Shown: positions 1 to 8,362 of the stretch, piece after piece
Numbering within the stretch: position 1 is the first letter of the stretch
How the letters are laid out: every line of letters starts with the position of its first letter
Assembly (NCBI GenBank): GCA_048262655.1
Contig: JBLXEY010000005.1
Coordinates: 186,001-250,000, forward strand
Direction: 5' to 3'
DNA from: JABMNT01 sp048262655
GTDB taxonomy: Bacteria; Pseudomonadota; Alphaproteobacteria; Rhodospirillales; Casp-alpha2
Length of the DNA stretch: 64,000 nucleotides
The notes under the pieces: model-generated
Database searches by the model: none
What the model saw: only the letters and a program-made list of their open reading frames with translations
What the model was told of the DNA's origin: nothing
Translations under genes and position numbers: made by a program

Positions 1-115
1 CATCAAGTCGGATTTTGTGCGTCATCCAACGGCCCCCCTTGCACCATCAACGGCTGATGAGTTGATTCGCATCGCTAAAACATTGAATCCACTGACGTTA
101 AGCTGGGGTAAATAG
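1..115 (+). CDS. C-terminal end of an unidentified protein (partial)
   Basis: An open frame enters from the left edge (first full codon at base 2) and stops at TAG 113-115, giving 37 residues that end in LNPLTLSWGK. The codon use looks like real coding sequence, and a strong hairpin terminator follows directly, which supports a true gene end. The tail is too short to name a family. A link to the downstream glycerol transporter is only positional. Confidence 0.6.
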   Translation, partial: IKSDFVRHPTAPLAPSTADELIRIAKTLNPLTLSWGK

Positions 116-129
116 GCTTTAAGGAAGAA

Positions 130-165
130 GGGCCGGAGTCCCCTAATAAAACTCCGGCCCTTTAT
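130..165 (+). terminator. Rho-independent terminator of the upstream gene
   Basis: A perfect 10-bp inverted repeat (GGGCCGGAGT at 130-139, ACTCCGGCCC at 151-160) with an 11-nt loop is followed by TTTATT. It lies 14 bases after the stop codon of the partial gene and insulates the glpV promoter region. Confidence 0.85.
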
Positions 166-512
166 TCAGCTGGGCGGCAAAGGTTGGATCCACGAGGTGA
201 GGCAGTGCCAACCAGCTGTTTTTTATTTCCTAAAAAGAGACCCTGGCACGACGCGCAACAACCGGGACTCTAAACCTGGTAATTGCTTCACAGAAGCTGC
301 GGTTTTGAGTGTTAATTTTGTATTCAAGCCGCTTCTCCGTTCGTTCAAAGGTCAAATTATTGTTGATAATGATTATTAATTGCATGTATAGCGCCTTTTT
401 AACTGACCGTGCAACACCAAATTAAATTTTAATCGAATTTTATGATAACGTTTGGCTGCACGCAGAAAATCCATCAACATTCCCCCAAAGGAATCACAGG
501 AAAATCATATCT
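166..512. other. Gene-free leader region before the glpV promoter
   Basis: About 350 bases hold no convincing gene. A 60-residue open frame at 197-379 has no ribosome binding site and a composition unlike protein. The second half is AT-rich and probably carries upstream promoter elements. A small imperfect hairpin at 262-279 was considered as a tRNA arm and rejected. Confidence 0.5.
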
Positions 513-526
513 ACTAAAAAATTAGT
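513..526. promoter_or_regulatory. Dyad ACTAA-N4-TTAGT, candidate operator 1 of glpV
   Basis: Bases 513-526 read ACTAAAAAATTAGT, a perfect 5-bp-arm inverted repeat. It abuts TTGACA (526-531), a possible -35 element. The same dyad with one base changed lies in front of the BlaI-like gene at 6637-6650. Role as a repressor site is inferred. Confidence 0.55.
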
Positions 527-545
527 TGACAAAACTCTACATCTA

Positions 546-557
546 CTAAAACTTTAG
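546..557. promoter_or_regulatory. Dyad CTAAA-AC-TTTAG, candidate operator 2 of glpV
   Basis: Bases 546-557 form an inverted repeat with 5-bp arms and a 2-nt spacer. Its centre is 32 bp, about three helical turns, from that of the first dyad. Both sit in a direct repeat ATCTACTAAAA (509-519 and 541-551). The geometry suits two repressor dimers on one face of the DNA. Confidence 0.45.
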
Positions 558-601
558 AAGACCGATTTATTCGGTGTATTGAAACCAAGGGAGGAAGACC
601 G

Positions 602-2335
602 ATGCGTAAATATCTTTTCTCTGCCGTGGCAGCTTGCGCTCTTATGGCGGGAACAACAGGGGCGCATGCAGATGCTGTGGCCGCGAAGAAATGGATTGAT
701 ACTGAGTTTCAACCGTCCACACTCAGCAAACAACAACAAATGTCTGAGATGCAATGGTTTATAGATGCTGCAAAACCTTACAGCGGCATGGAAATCAATG
801 TTTTATCTGAAGGTATCCCGACACATGGGTATGAATCAGAAGTTCTAACAAAAGCATTTGAAGAAATTACCGGCATCAAAGTAAACCACCAGATTTTGGG
901 TGAAGGCGAAGTCGTGCAGGCTGTGCAAACACAAATGCAGACAAAACGGAATCTCTATGATGCCTATGTGAATGATTCCGACTTGATCGGTACACATTCA
1001 CGCCTGCAGCTAGCTTATAATCTAACAGATTTTATGGCGGGTGAAGGCAAAGATGTTACCAATCCGATGCTCGATCTCGCTGATTTCATGGGCACTCAGT
1101 TTACCACGGGCCCAGACGGAGATTTATATCAGCTTCCGGATCAGCAATTTGCCAACCTCTATTGGTTCCGCAAAGATTGGTTTGATCGTGCCGATTTGAA
1201 AAAAGCGTTTAAAGCCAAATACGGATACGAGCTTGGTGTGCCGGTAAACTGGTCCGCTTATGAAGACATCGCTGAGTTTTTCTCCAAAGACGTCAAAGAA
1301 ATTGATGGAACAACCATCTACGGTCACATGGACTATGGCAAACGCGCTCCCGATCTTGGTTGGCGGATGACCGACGCGTGGCTTTCTATGGCTGGCGCAG
1401 GTTCAAAAGGCGAGCCAAATGGTGTTCCCATCGATGAGTGGGGCATTCGTATGGAAGCTGGAACCTGTAATCCAACGGGCGCTTCTGTATCACGTGGTGG
1501 TGCTGCAAACGGACCGGCTGCGGTTTATGCAATCCGCAAATGGGATGAATGGCTACGTGCTTATGCACCTCCAGGTGCCGCGTCATACGATTTCTACCAA
1601 TCTTTGCCAGCTTTGGCGCAAGGAAATGTTGCTCAGCAGATTTTCTGGTACACTGCGTTTACAGCCGACATGGTTAAGCCAAAGTCTGAAGGCAACAACA
1701 CTGTTGACGACAATGGCAAGCCTCTTTGGCGGATGGCGCCATCTCCACACGGTCCTTATTGGGAAAAGGGTCAAAAAGTCGGCTATCAGGACGTAGGATC
1801 CTGGACCATCTTGAAATCAACACCAATTGATCGTGCAAAAGCGGCTTGGTTATATTCGCAGTTTGTTGTGTCTAAAACGGTTGACGTTAAGAAGTCTCAC
1901 GTTGGTCTGACCTTTATTCGTGACAGCACCATTAACCATGCATCCTTTTCAGAGCGCGCAGAAAAACTTGGTGGGTTGGTTGAATTTTACCGTTCCCCAG
2001 ATCGTGTTGCATGGTCACCTACCGGCATTAACGTTCCTGATTATCCAAAGTTGGCGCAAATCTGGTGGCAACAAATTGGTGACGTGAACTCCGGTGCCTT
2101 CACACCTCAACAAGCTATGGACCGTCTTGCAGAAGAGATGGATATCACCATGGCCCGCATGCAACGTGCTGACGAAGGTGCGAAAGTATACGGTGGCTGT
2201 GGCCCGCGTTTGAATGAGCCAAAAGACCCATCTGAATGGCTCGGAAAGGGTGGCGCAAAAGCGAAACTGGCGAATGAAAAACCAGCCGGTGAAACAATCA
2301 ATTACGAAGCTCTTGTCGCTCGCTGGCAAAAATAG
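602..2335 (+). CDS. glpV: Glycerol ABC transporter, substrate-binding protein
   Basis: This is a 577-residue periplasmic binding protein with a Sec signal peptide that should be cut after about residue 23 (motif AHA-DA). The length, well above ordinary sugar-binding proteins, and internal stretches such as NDSDLIGTH, QLPDQQFANLYWFR, VPVNWSAYEDIAEFF and GHMDYGK are characteristic of the GlpV family of Rhizobium-type glycerol transporters. It delivers glycerol to the GlpPQ permease. A strong ribosome site (GGGAGGAAG, about 590-598) precedes ATG 602. It is first in a six-gene operon with glpS, glpT, glpP, glpQ and a DUF2160 gene. Two stem-loops after it probably keep its mRNA more abundant than that of the distal genes. 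No glpK or glpD is seen in the window. Confidence 0.92.
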   Translation: MRKYLFSAVAACALMAGTTGAHADAVAAKKWIDTEFQPSTLSKQQQMSEMQWFIDAAKPYSGMEINVLSEGIPTHGYESEVLTKAFEEITGIKVNHQILGEGEVVQAVQTQMQTKRNLYDAYVNDSDLIGTHSRLQLAYNLTDFMAGEGKDVTNPMLDLADFMGTQFTTGPDGDLYQLPDQQFANLYWFRKDWFDRADLKKAFKAKYGYELGVPVNWSAYEDIAEFFSKDVKEIDGTTIYGHMDYGKRAPDLGWRMTDAWLSMAGAGSKGEPNGVPIDEWGIRMEAGTCNPTGASVSRGGAANGPAAVYAIRKWDEWLRAYAPPGAASYDFYQSLPALAQGNVAQQIFWYTAFTADMVKPKSEGNNTVDDNGKPLWRMAPSPHGPYWEKGQKVGYQDVGSWTILKSTPIDRAKAAWLYSQFVVSKTVDVKKSHVGLTFIRDSTINHASFSERAEKLGGLVEFYRSPDRVAWSPTGINVPDYPKLAQIWWQQIGDVNSGAFTPQQAMDRLAEEMDITMARMQRADEGAKVYGGCGPRLNEPKDPSEWLGKGGAKAKLANEKPAGETINYEALVARWQK

Positions 2336-2348
2336 AGTCTCCCAAAGC

Positions 2349-2404
2349 GTAGGCCCTTTCGATAAAAGGGCCTACTTTACGCTGAGGCCCTTCGGGGTCT
2401 CAGC
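2349..2404 (+). terminator. Tandem stem-loops between glpV and glpS
   Basis: Hairpin 1 has 11-bp arms GTAGGCCCTTT (2349-2359) and AAAGGGCCTAC (2365-2375), followed by TTTAC. Hairpin 2 has 10-bp arms (2381-2390 and 2395-2404, one G-T pair) closed by a TTCG tetraloop. Neither has a long T run. They are best read as leaky termination or 3'-end protection that favours glpV message. Confidence 0.75.
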
Positions 2405-2466
2405 ATTCTTTACCCAAGTCATTTATTAGATTTAACTCAAAATTTTTATTGTAGGCTATTGGTGTC

Positions 2467-3543
2467 ATGACACTCGAGTTAAGAGAAATAACCAAAAAAG
2501 TTGGTGTTCATACCCACATCAAACCAACCAGCCTAATCCTCGAGCCCGGTTATTTTAACGTTCTACTTGGTAAAACCGGTTCTGGAAAAACATCTCTGAT
2601 TAAGTTGATGGCCGGTCTCGACCCGCTGGCATCTGGTCAAATTATTATGAACGGAAAAGATATTTCCTCGGTCAATACCCAGAAAAGAAATATCAGCCTG
2701 GTTCACCAATTTTTTATCAATTACCCCCATATGACGGTTTTTGACAATATCGCGTCTCCGCTCCGCGTCGCCGGCATGGCGAAATCTGAAATACAGGGCC
2801 GCGTTGAAGAAGCCGCAGATATTCTCCAGCTTCGCCCCTTGCTCAAACGGCGCCCCCATCAGCTTTCTGGCGGGCAACAGCAACGATGCGCCCTTGCCCG
2901 AGCGATTGCCAAAGAAAGCGATGCCGTCTTTCTGGATGAGCCATTGGCTAACCTCGACTACAAATTACGCGAAGAACTGCGCGAACAACTCCCCGAACTA
3001 TTCGCCGGTCGCGGTGCTATCGTTGTTTATGCAACATCTGAGCCCGAAGAAGCGCTTTTGCTTGGTGGCAAAACCGGGCTTATGGATGATGGCCATGTGA
3101 CGCAATTCGGCCCAACCGCAGAGATTTATAGAACCCCGCTCAACCTCACATCCGCCCGTGTCTTTTCTGACCCGCCCATAAACTGCGCCAGGGTCGAAAA
3201 GAATAACGGGATGATGACCATGGGGGATATCGCCCGCTGGGATGTCGACGCACAGACGGAAAAGCTTGCAGATGGCCATTACACGTTAGCGATTAGACCA
3301 AACCATGTATTGCCTGATAAACGCAATCAAGCCGACGTTGGCTTGAACGGCTTGATAAAGGTTACGGAATTAAGCGGATCAGAAAGCAGCGCGCATTTTG
3401 AAATTGGCGAAGACACATGGGTATCACTTGCCCATGGCGTGCATGATTTTAAGATTGGCACAGCCTACCAGTTTTATATGGATACTTCGAAGTGCTTTTA
3501 TTTTGATATGAATGACCAGGTCGTAGGCGGCAATAATGGCTAA
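2467..3543 (+). CDS. glpS: Glycerol ABC transporter, ATPase subunit GlpS
   Basis: A 358-residue ABC ATPase of the sugar (MalK/UgpC) type. Walker A GKTGSGKT lies at residues 35-42, the Q-loop Gln near 81, a canonical LSGGQ signature at 133-137, Walker B VFLDE at 154-158, and a C-terminal regulatory OB-like region after about 240. The switch histidine is missing: the aligned stretch reads YATSEPEEAL, with Ser191 where GlpT has His199. GlpS should pair with GlpT as a heterodimer driving glycerol import. Its end overlaps glpT by 8 bases, implying coupled translation. Confidence 0.9.
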   Translation: MTLELREITKKVGVHTHIKPTSLILEPGYFNVLLGKTGSGKTSLIKLMAGLDPLASGQIIMNGKDISSVNTQKRNISLVHQFFINYPHMTVFDNIASPLRVAGMAKSEIQGRVEEAADILQLRPLLKRRPHQLSGGQQQRCALARAIAKESDAVFLDEPLANLDYKLREELREQLPELFAGRGAIVVYATSEPEEALLLGGKTGLMDDGHVTQFGPTAEIYRTPLNLTSARVFSDPPINCARVEKNNGMMTMGDIARWDVDAQTEKLADGHYTLAIRPNHVLPDKRNQADVGLNGLIKVTELSGSESSAHFEIGEDTWVSLAHGVHDFKIGTAYQFYMDTSKCFYFDMNDQVVGGNNG

Positions 3544-4612
3544 AATTTCTCTGTCGCATCTCAAACATAGTTACGAGCCCGAACCAAAAAATCCCGATGA
3601 TTACGCATTAAAAGAAATTCATCTCGATTGGGAAGATGGCGGTGCATACGCCTTGCTGGGCCCATCAGGCTGCGGAAAGTCGACACTTCTCAATATTATT
3701 TCAGGCCTCCTCGTCCCATCGGAAGGAAAGATTTTATTTGATGATGTTGATGTGACGATGCGCTCACCAGATCAGCGAAATATTGCGCAGGTCTTCCAGT
3801 TCCCGGTTATTTACGACACGATGACAGTCTATGACAATCTGGCATTCCCGCTCAGAAATCGCGGCGTCGATGAGGAGACAGTTGATCGGCGCGTCCTGGA
3901 AATCGCCACGATGTTGGAAGTGGAAGATATTTTGAAACGTCGGGCATCAGGCCTATCGCCCGACAACAAACAGAAAATTTCAATGGGCCGTGGACTGGTT
4001 CGAGACGATGTCAATGTCGTGATGTTTGATGAACCCCTTACCGTCATTGATCCGCACCTCAAGTGGAAATTGCGCTCCAAGTTGAAAGAGTTACACCAGC
4101 GGGTCAAGGCGACCATGATCTATGTAACCCACGACCAAACGGAAGCCCTCACCTTTGCCGACCGGGTCGTTGTCATGGACGAAGGCCAGATTGTCCAAAT
4201 CGGCACACCCGTAGAATTATTTGAACGCCCCGAACATACATTTGTCGGTCATTTCATTGGCTCTCCAGGAATGAACATTTTCCCCTGCACTTTAAACGAT
4301 GGCATCGCAAAATATATGGACCTTCCTATTGAGTTGGAAGGTCCCATCAAACCGGGCACTTCAGATAACCATGAAATTGGGATCAGACCCGAGTTTGTCT
4401 CTTTCGGAGAATCTGAGTTACGCGGTACGGTTAAGAAAGTCTCTGACATTGGTCGACATAAGGTCGTCGACGTTATTCTAGGTGATCACAAAATTGCTGG
4501 TATCGTTGAAGGAACGCCCCCTGAAAAAGGCGAAACCGTTGGCGTCATTCTCCAGACCAACCAGACACGGGTTTATCGTGACGGATGGTTAGTTACTGAA
4601 GAGGCAGGCTAA
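3536..4612 (+). CDS. glpT: Glycerol ABC transporter, ATPase subunit GlpT
   Basis: The second 358-residue ATPase. Walker A GPSGCGKST is at 42-50, Walker B VVMFDE at 161-166 and the switch His at 199 (VTHDQTEAL). The signature is degenerate: LSPDN at 140-144 in place of LSGGQ. The D-loop also departs from the usual SALD (TVID). Defects in GlpS and GlpT are therefore complementary, so the heterodimer should have one consensus and one degenerate ATP site. It should not be confused with the unrelated glycerol-3-phosphate antiporter of E. coli that is also called GlpT. ATG 3536 lies inside the end of glpS, and glpP begins 4 bases after the stop. Confidence 0.9.
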   Translation: MAKISLSHLKHSYEPEPKNPDDYALKEIHLDWEDGGAYALLGPSGCGKSTLLNIISGLLVPSEGKILFDDVDVTMRSPDQRNIAQVFQFPVIYDTMTVYDNLAFPLRNRGVDEETVDRRVLEIATMLEVEDILKRRASGLSPDNKQKISMGRGLVRDDVNVVMFDEPLTVIDPHLKWKLRSKLKELHQRVKATMIYVTHDQTEALTFADRVVVMDEGQIVQIGTPVELFERPEHTFVGHFIGSPGMNIFPCTLNDGIAKYMDLPIELEGPIKPGTSDNHEIGIRPEFVSFGESELRGTVKKVSDIGRHKVVDVILGDHKIAGIVEGTPPEKGETVGVILQTNQTRVYRDGWLVTEEAG

Positions 4613-4616
4613 ATTC

Positions 4617-5486
4617 ATGAAAACATATAATCAAAAAGCGTGGTTCTTTGTCTTACCGGTTCTCGTGTTGGTCGCCTTCAATGCATTGATCCCTATTATG
4701 ACCGTTGTTAATTACTCCGTTCAGGAAACTTTTGGTGATAACGTTTTTTTCTGGCAGGGGCTGGATTGGTTTGAACAGTTGTTACGCTCTGACAGATTTC
4801 ACGCATCGCTGGGTCGACAATTTCTCTTCACAGGGCTTATCTTATTGATTGAGGTCCCCCTAGGAATAGCCGTCGCCCTTTCCATGCCACGTAAGGGCAT
4901 TTGGGTTCCCGTATGTCTGGTAACGATGGCGCTCCCGATGCTGATCCCCTGGAACGTCGTTGGTGCAATGTGGAATATTTTCACACTGCCGGATATTGGC
5001 CTGCTTGGGTATTTCCTCAACCATACGCTGGGCATCGACTACAACATGACACAGGACCCGTTTGCCGCATGGGTCACAATCATCGCAATGGATGTTTGGC
5101 ATTGGACATCACTGGTGGTGTTGCTGAGTTATGCCGGACTGGTTTCAATTCCCGATGATTATTATCGCGCGGCAAGGATTGATGGCGCATCCAACTTCGC
5201 GGTATTCCGGTACATCCAATTGCCAAAGATGAAAACGGTTCTGACGATTGCGATTTTGCTGCGGTTTATGGACAGCTTCAATATCTATACTGAGCCATTC
5301 GTTCTGACCGGAGGTGGCCCCGGAAATTCAACCACATTGCTGTCTATCGATTTGGTGAAAATTGCGCTTGGTCAATTTGACCTTGGTCCAGCGGCCGCTA
5401 TGTCGCTTATCTATTTCGCTATAACCCTATTGGTGAGCTGGGTGTTCTATTCTGTGATGAATAACCAATCAAACGAGGAGGGATAA
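4617..5486 (+). CDS. glpP: Glycerol ABC transporter, permease GlpP
   Basis: A 289-residue inner-membrane permease of the MalF/UgpA class with about six hydrophobic segments, starting at residues 10-30. The EAA-type cytoplasmic loop that docks to the ATPases is visible as YYRAARIDGASNFAVFRYIQLP (about 181-202). The gene lies between glpT and glpQ with gaps of only 4 and 3 bases. Position in the operon and pairing with GlpQ support the glycerol assignment; the permease sequence alone would only say sugar or polyol. Confidence 0.87.
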   Translation: MKTYNQKAWFFVLPVLVLVAFNALIPIMTVVNYSVQETFGDNVFFWQGLDWFEQLLRSDRFHASLGRQFLFTGLILLIEVPLGIAVALSMPRKGIWVPVCLVTMALPMLIPWNVVGAMWNIFTLPDIGLLGYFLNHTLGIDYNMTQDPFAAWVTIIAMDVWHWTSLVVLLSYAGLVSIPDDYYRAARIDGASNFAVFRYIQLPKMKTVLTIAILLRFMDSFNIYTEPFVLTGGGPGNSTTLLSIDLVKIALGQFDLGPAAAMSLIYFAITLLVSWVFYSVMNNQSNEEG

Positions 5487-5489
5487 ACG

Positions 5490-6287
5490 ATGCAAAAAAG
5501 AAACATAGTTCCTATCCTCTATATCCTTTTCCTTCTGCTGCCGATCTACTGGCTTATAGCGATGAGTTTCAAGACAACCAATGAAATTCTTGCCGGATTT
5601 TCGCTATTCCCGCAGACGTGGACCTGGGAAAATTATATAACGATTTTCACCGATCCCACCTGGTACTGGGGTTATATAAACTCGATCATATATGTTTCGA
5701 TTAATACGGTCATATCCGTATGCGTTGCTTTACCGGCAGCCTACGCATTTTCTCGTTATAAATTTTTGGGAGACAGAACTTTATTCTTCTGGCTGCTTAC
5801 CAACCGAATGGCGCCCGCCGCAGTATTTGCACTGCCCTTTTTTCAGCTTTATTCGTCAGTCGGTCTGTTCGACACGCATCTTGCCGTCGCATTGGCGCAC
5901 TGCCTGTTCAACATTCCGCTCGCCGTCTGGATTTTGGAAGGTTTTATGGGCAGCGTCCCCAAAGAACTGGATGAAACAGCCTATGTGGATGGCTATTCCT
6001 TCATGCGCTTTTTCACGACAATTTTTATTCCAACAATCAAGGCAGGCGTTGGTGTTGCCGCGTTTTTCTGCTTCATGTTTTCATGGGTGGAACTGTTACT
6101 TGCAAAAACACTGACGGCGGTCGCTGCAAAACCAATCGCGGCGACCATGACCAAAACGGCATCCTCGGCTGGCTATGAGTTGGGGCTGCTGGCGGCGGCT
6201 GGTACGTTGACAATTATTCCCGGTGCAATCGTCATTTATTTTGTCCGCAATTATATTGCCAAGGGCTTTGCGATGGGGAGAGTTTGA
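5490..6287 (+). CDS. glpQ: Glycerol ABC transporter, permease GlpQ
   Basis: A 265-residue permease of the MalG/UgpE class. The first membrane span is at residues 8-25, and the EAA loop reads ELDETAYVDGYSFMRFFTTI around 153-172. It should pair with GlpP to form the glycerol channel in the inner membrane. A GAGGAGG ribosome site (5476-5482) overlaps the end of glpP and precedes ATG 5490. The name must not be confused with glycerophosphodiester phosphodiesterase GlpQ. Confidence 0.87.
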   Translation: MQKRNIVPILYILFLLLPIYWLIAMSFKTTNEILAGFSLFPQTWTWENYITIFTDPTWYWGYINSIIYVSINTVISVCVALPAAYAFSRYKFLGDRTLFFWLLTNRMAPAAVFALPFFQLYSSVGLFDTHLAVALAHCLFNIPLAVWILEGFMGSVPKELDETAYVDGYSFMRFFTTIFIPTIKAGVGVAAFFCFMFSWVELLLAKTLTAVAAKPIAATMTKTASSAGYELGLLAAAGTLTIIPGAIVIYFVRNYIAKGFAMGRV

Positions 6288-6333
6288 TGACAAAGATCAT
6301 CCTTTGTAAATCCATAAACCTGGAGCAACCGTC

Positions 6334-6612
6334 ATGTTAAGCTGGATGGCTTGGACTTGGCCGACCGCCATACTTTTTATTGCGTTATTTTCGGCAATGG
6401 GACTTTTGACTGTGCTGGAAATTCGCTCGCCCGGGCAAAGTGAACGCCGTGGCATATTAGGTCTCAAGACGACCCGAGGGGATCGATTGTTCCTGACGTT
6501 GCTGGGGTCCGTTTATATTTTTTTAGCGTGGCTAGGCTTCGTCGGACAGCCCGTTTGGTGGCCGATCGGACTGGCTATTCTTTGGGGCATTATCTGTTTT
6601 CGAAAAGTGTAA
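6334..6612 (+). CDS. DUF2160 small membrane protein of the glycerol transporter operon
   Basis: A 92-residue protein with three predicted membrane segments (about 8-27, 49-66 and 70-87) and a short polar loop rich in Arg and Gly (RSPGQSERRGILGLKTTRGD). Members of this small family are habitually encoded next to glpPQ in Rhizobium-type glycerol transporter operons, and its place as the last gene here agrees. The function is not established; an accessory role in the transporter is inferred. It has a good ribosome site (GGAG, 6321-6324). Confidence 0.75.
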   Translation: MLSWMAWTWPTAILFIALFSAMGLLTVLEIRSPGQSERRGILGLKTTRGDRLFLTLLGSVYIFLAWLGFVGQPVWWPIGLAILWGIICFRKV

Positions 6613-6636
6613 ATCATCGAATCCTATTGCTCTCTA

Positions 6637-6650
6637 ACTAAAATATTAGT
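6637..6650. promoter_or_regulatory. Dyad ACTAA-N4-TTAGT, candidate autoregulatory operator of the BlaI-like gene
   Basis: Bases 6637-6650 read ACTAAAATATTAGT, a perfect dyad 106 bases before the repressor start and 13/14 identical to the site at 513-526 in front of glpV. BlaI/MecI/CopY proteins usually bind short AT-rich dyads in their own promoters. The assignment is inferred from position and repetition. Confidence 0.5.
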
Positions 6651-6755
6651 AGCATTATTACGAAAAGGTCAGGTTAATAAAAATACGTGAACCGGCTGGA
6701 GGGGCGGTTCGAAAATAATAAAACTTAAAATCAATAATATTGGAAAACTTATTTT

Positions 6756-7145
6756 ATGCGCCAAAAGAAAGATAATACCCTCCTCACGGAAGTCGAGTTG
6801 GAGTTCATGAAAGCCGTATGGTCTATAGGTAAAGGAACAGTCCGCGACGTAATGAAAAACCTCTCACCACCACGCGAGCTTGCCTACACTTCAGCGTCAA
6901 CAATTATGCGCATCCTGGAGCAGAAAAATTTTTTGGTAAGTACAAAAACAGAAAAATCGTTTGTGTACGAACCGACGATCGACAAAGCAGACTATCAATC
7001 TAAATCCTTGCAGCATTTGTCGGCTAAACTATTTAACAACACGCCGTCTACACTTGTTGCCCGGCTTGTTGATGATGAAAACCTTTCCGACGATGCGTTG
7101 CAGGAAATAAGGGATTTACTCGATAAAAGATTGGGCGAGAGATGA
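6756..7145 (+). CDS. BlaI/MecI/CopY-family transcriptional repressor
   Basis: A 129-residue winged-helix repressor. The opening LLTEVELEFMKAVWS and the following TVRDVMKNL and YTSASTIMRILEQKNFL are the DNA-binding domain of the BlaI/MecI family; residues from about 75 on form the dimerisation arm. The family is inactivated by proteolysis when a partner membrane protease senses a signal. That partner (M56) follows directly with a 4-base ATGA overlap. No beta-lactamase or copper gene is nearby, so the target is probably something else, possibly the upstream glycerol transporter, which shares its promoter dyad. Confidence 0.88.
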   Translation: MRQKKDNTLLTEVELEFMKAVWSIGKGTVRDVMKNLSPPRELAYTSASTIMRILEQKNFLVSTKTEKSFVYEPTIDKADYQSKSLQHLSAKLFNNTPSTLVARLVDDENLSDDALQEIRDLLDKRLGER

Positions 7146-8278
7146 CACCAGAAGCCGTTCTAAATGTATTCATTGATGCCAATATATTATTATTGGTCGC
7201 GTGTTTTGTTTGGACAACGGCTTTAGTATTTGGCCCTCTTATGGGTTTAAGAACGACCTTTAAATGGCAACTTCTTTTGCTAAATGCCAGTATTGGTGCC
7301 ATCGTAATATGCCCTATTTTTGTATATTTATTCAGCGGCTGGACGGCCGAAAACTCTCTCAACATCTCTGATCTTGTTGTTGCAAATTACCTCAACGGAA
7401 ATATCCGTATGGATGCAGAGCAACTTCAATCAACGCTCGCATTTCGTGAAGAAATCGTGAGAGAAGTTGTTGGTTTAGATTCAATGGCGGCGCAAATATT
7501 TGTCGGCATATTCGTTGCCATTTCAATCGCATTGATGGGTAGGATTGGCTATCAAGGATATCGGTTATGGGCACAGCTCAATGATAGCTATCTGTTAAAG
7601 CGCATAGGCAAAGTTCACTTGCTGGTGAGTGATGAGATTTCAGTACCCTATGCAACCCGAGGGTTGACCCGGCGATATATAGTTATCCCTGAGGAAATCC
7701 TAACGCGGCAACTCGATTTGAAAATCACCATCGCCCACGAATTGCAGCATTTTCGGCAAAAGGATATTGAGTGGGAGTTTTGCTTAGAGGCATTGAAACC
7801 TCTCTTATTCTGGAACCCAGTTTATTACATCTGGTGCGCACAGGTGCGGCAATTGCGTGAATATGCCTGTGATCAGGTTGTGGTCGCTCGCTCACCCTAT
7901 GGTATTCGTGCCTATTGTGAGTGTTTGCTACGTGCAAGCCGCGCTCAATCAAAGGCAAACCACACCAATTTCAGCGCCTTACCTTCTGTCGCACTTGTCG
8001 AAAAAAGAAAGTCTGAAAAATCAAAAAGAAGCATTTTACGCAAACGCATTTTGATGATGACAAACAAACACGGCAATCAAGGCTCCAAGTGGATTTCCCG
8101 CTTCGTCGCCCTATCGATTGTTGGTATCGTGTTTTCGACCTCAGTTCTTATTCAAAACCCGAAGGACTGGTCCCATGAAAAGCTAATGCTGTCGACCATC
8201 ATAAATTTGGAACGCATGAATACAAAAAATAATACTTCTGGATTTGGTGCTCAAGACTCCAATCTTCTCACCCAATAG
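7142..8278 (+). CDS. M56-family membrane metallopeptidase (BlaR1/MecR1-like sensor)
   Basis: A 378-residue membrane protein with hydrophobic segments near residues 13-33, 44-64 and 117-135 and one close to the C-terminus (about 320-340). The zinc protease motif HELQH (199-203) continues as FRQKD, typical of M56. It lacks the large penicillin-binding sensor domain of BlaR1, so it must sense something other than beta-lactam through that route. Only about 40 mostly polar residues follow the last span. By family analogy it would trigger cleavage of the adjacent BlaI-like repressor. Signal unknown. Confidence 0.85.
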   Translation: MTPEAVLNVFIDANILLLVACFVWTTALVFGPLMGLRTTFKWQLLLLNASIGAIVICPIFVYLFSGWTAENSLNISDLVVANYLNGNIRMDAEQLQSTLAFREEIVREVVGLDSMAAQIFVGIFVAISIALMGRIGYQGYRLWAQLNDSYLLKRIGKVHLLVSDEISVPYATRGLTRRYIVIPEEILTRQLDLKITIAHELQHFRQKDIEWEFCLEALKPLLFWNPVYYIWCAQVRQLREYACDQVVVARSPYGIRAYCECLLRASRAQSKANHTNFSALPSVALVEKRKSEKSKRSILRKRILMMTNKHGNQGSKWISRFVALSIVGIVFSTSVLIQNPKDWSHEKLMLSTIINLERMNTKNNTSGFGAQDSNLLTQ

Positions 8279-8362
8279 CATCGCGCCAATCTGACCGCCA
8301 TTGATCATGTCGTTGGGCAGAGAACTTCGGTCCGCATAGAGCCTATATCCGGAAGAGCCTAC

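Noticed and set aside
262..279. A tRNA anticodon-arm-like hairpin (CCGGG...CCTGG)
   Set aside because: The loop has eight bases, and no acceptor stem, D-arm or GGTTCGA-type T-arm can be built around it.
197..379. 60-residue open frame in the glpV upstream region
   Set aside because: No ribosome site, composition not protein-like, overlaps the leader region.
6756..8278. A beta-lactam resistance locus
   Set aside because: No beta-lactamase gene is nearby and the M56 protein lacks the penicillin-binding sensor domain.
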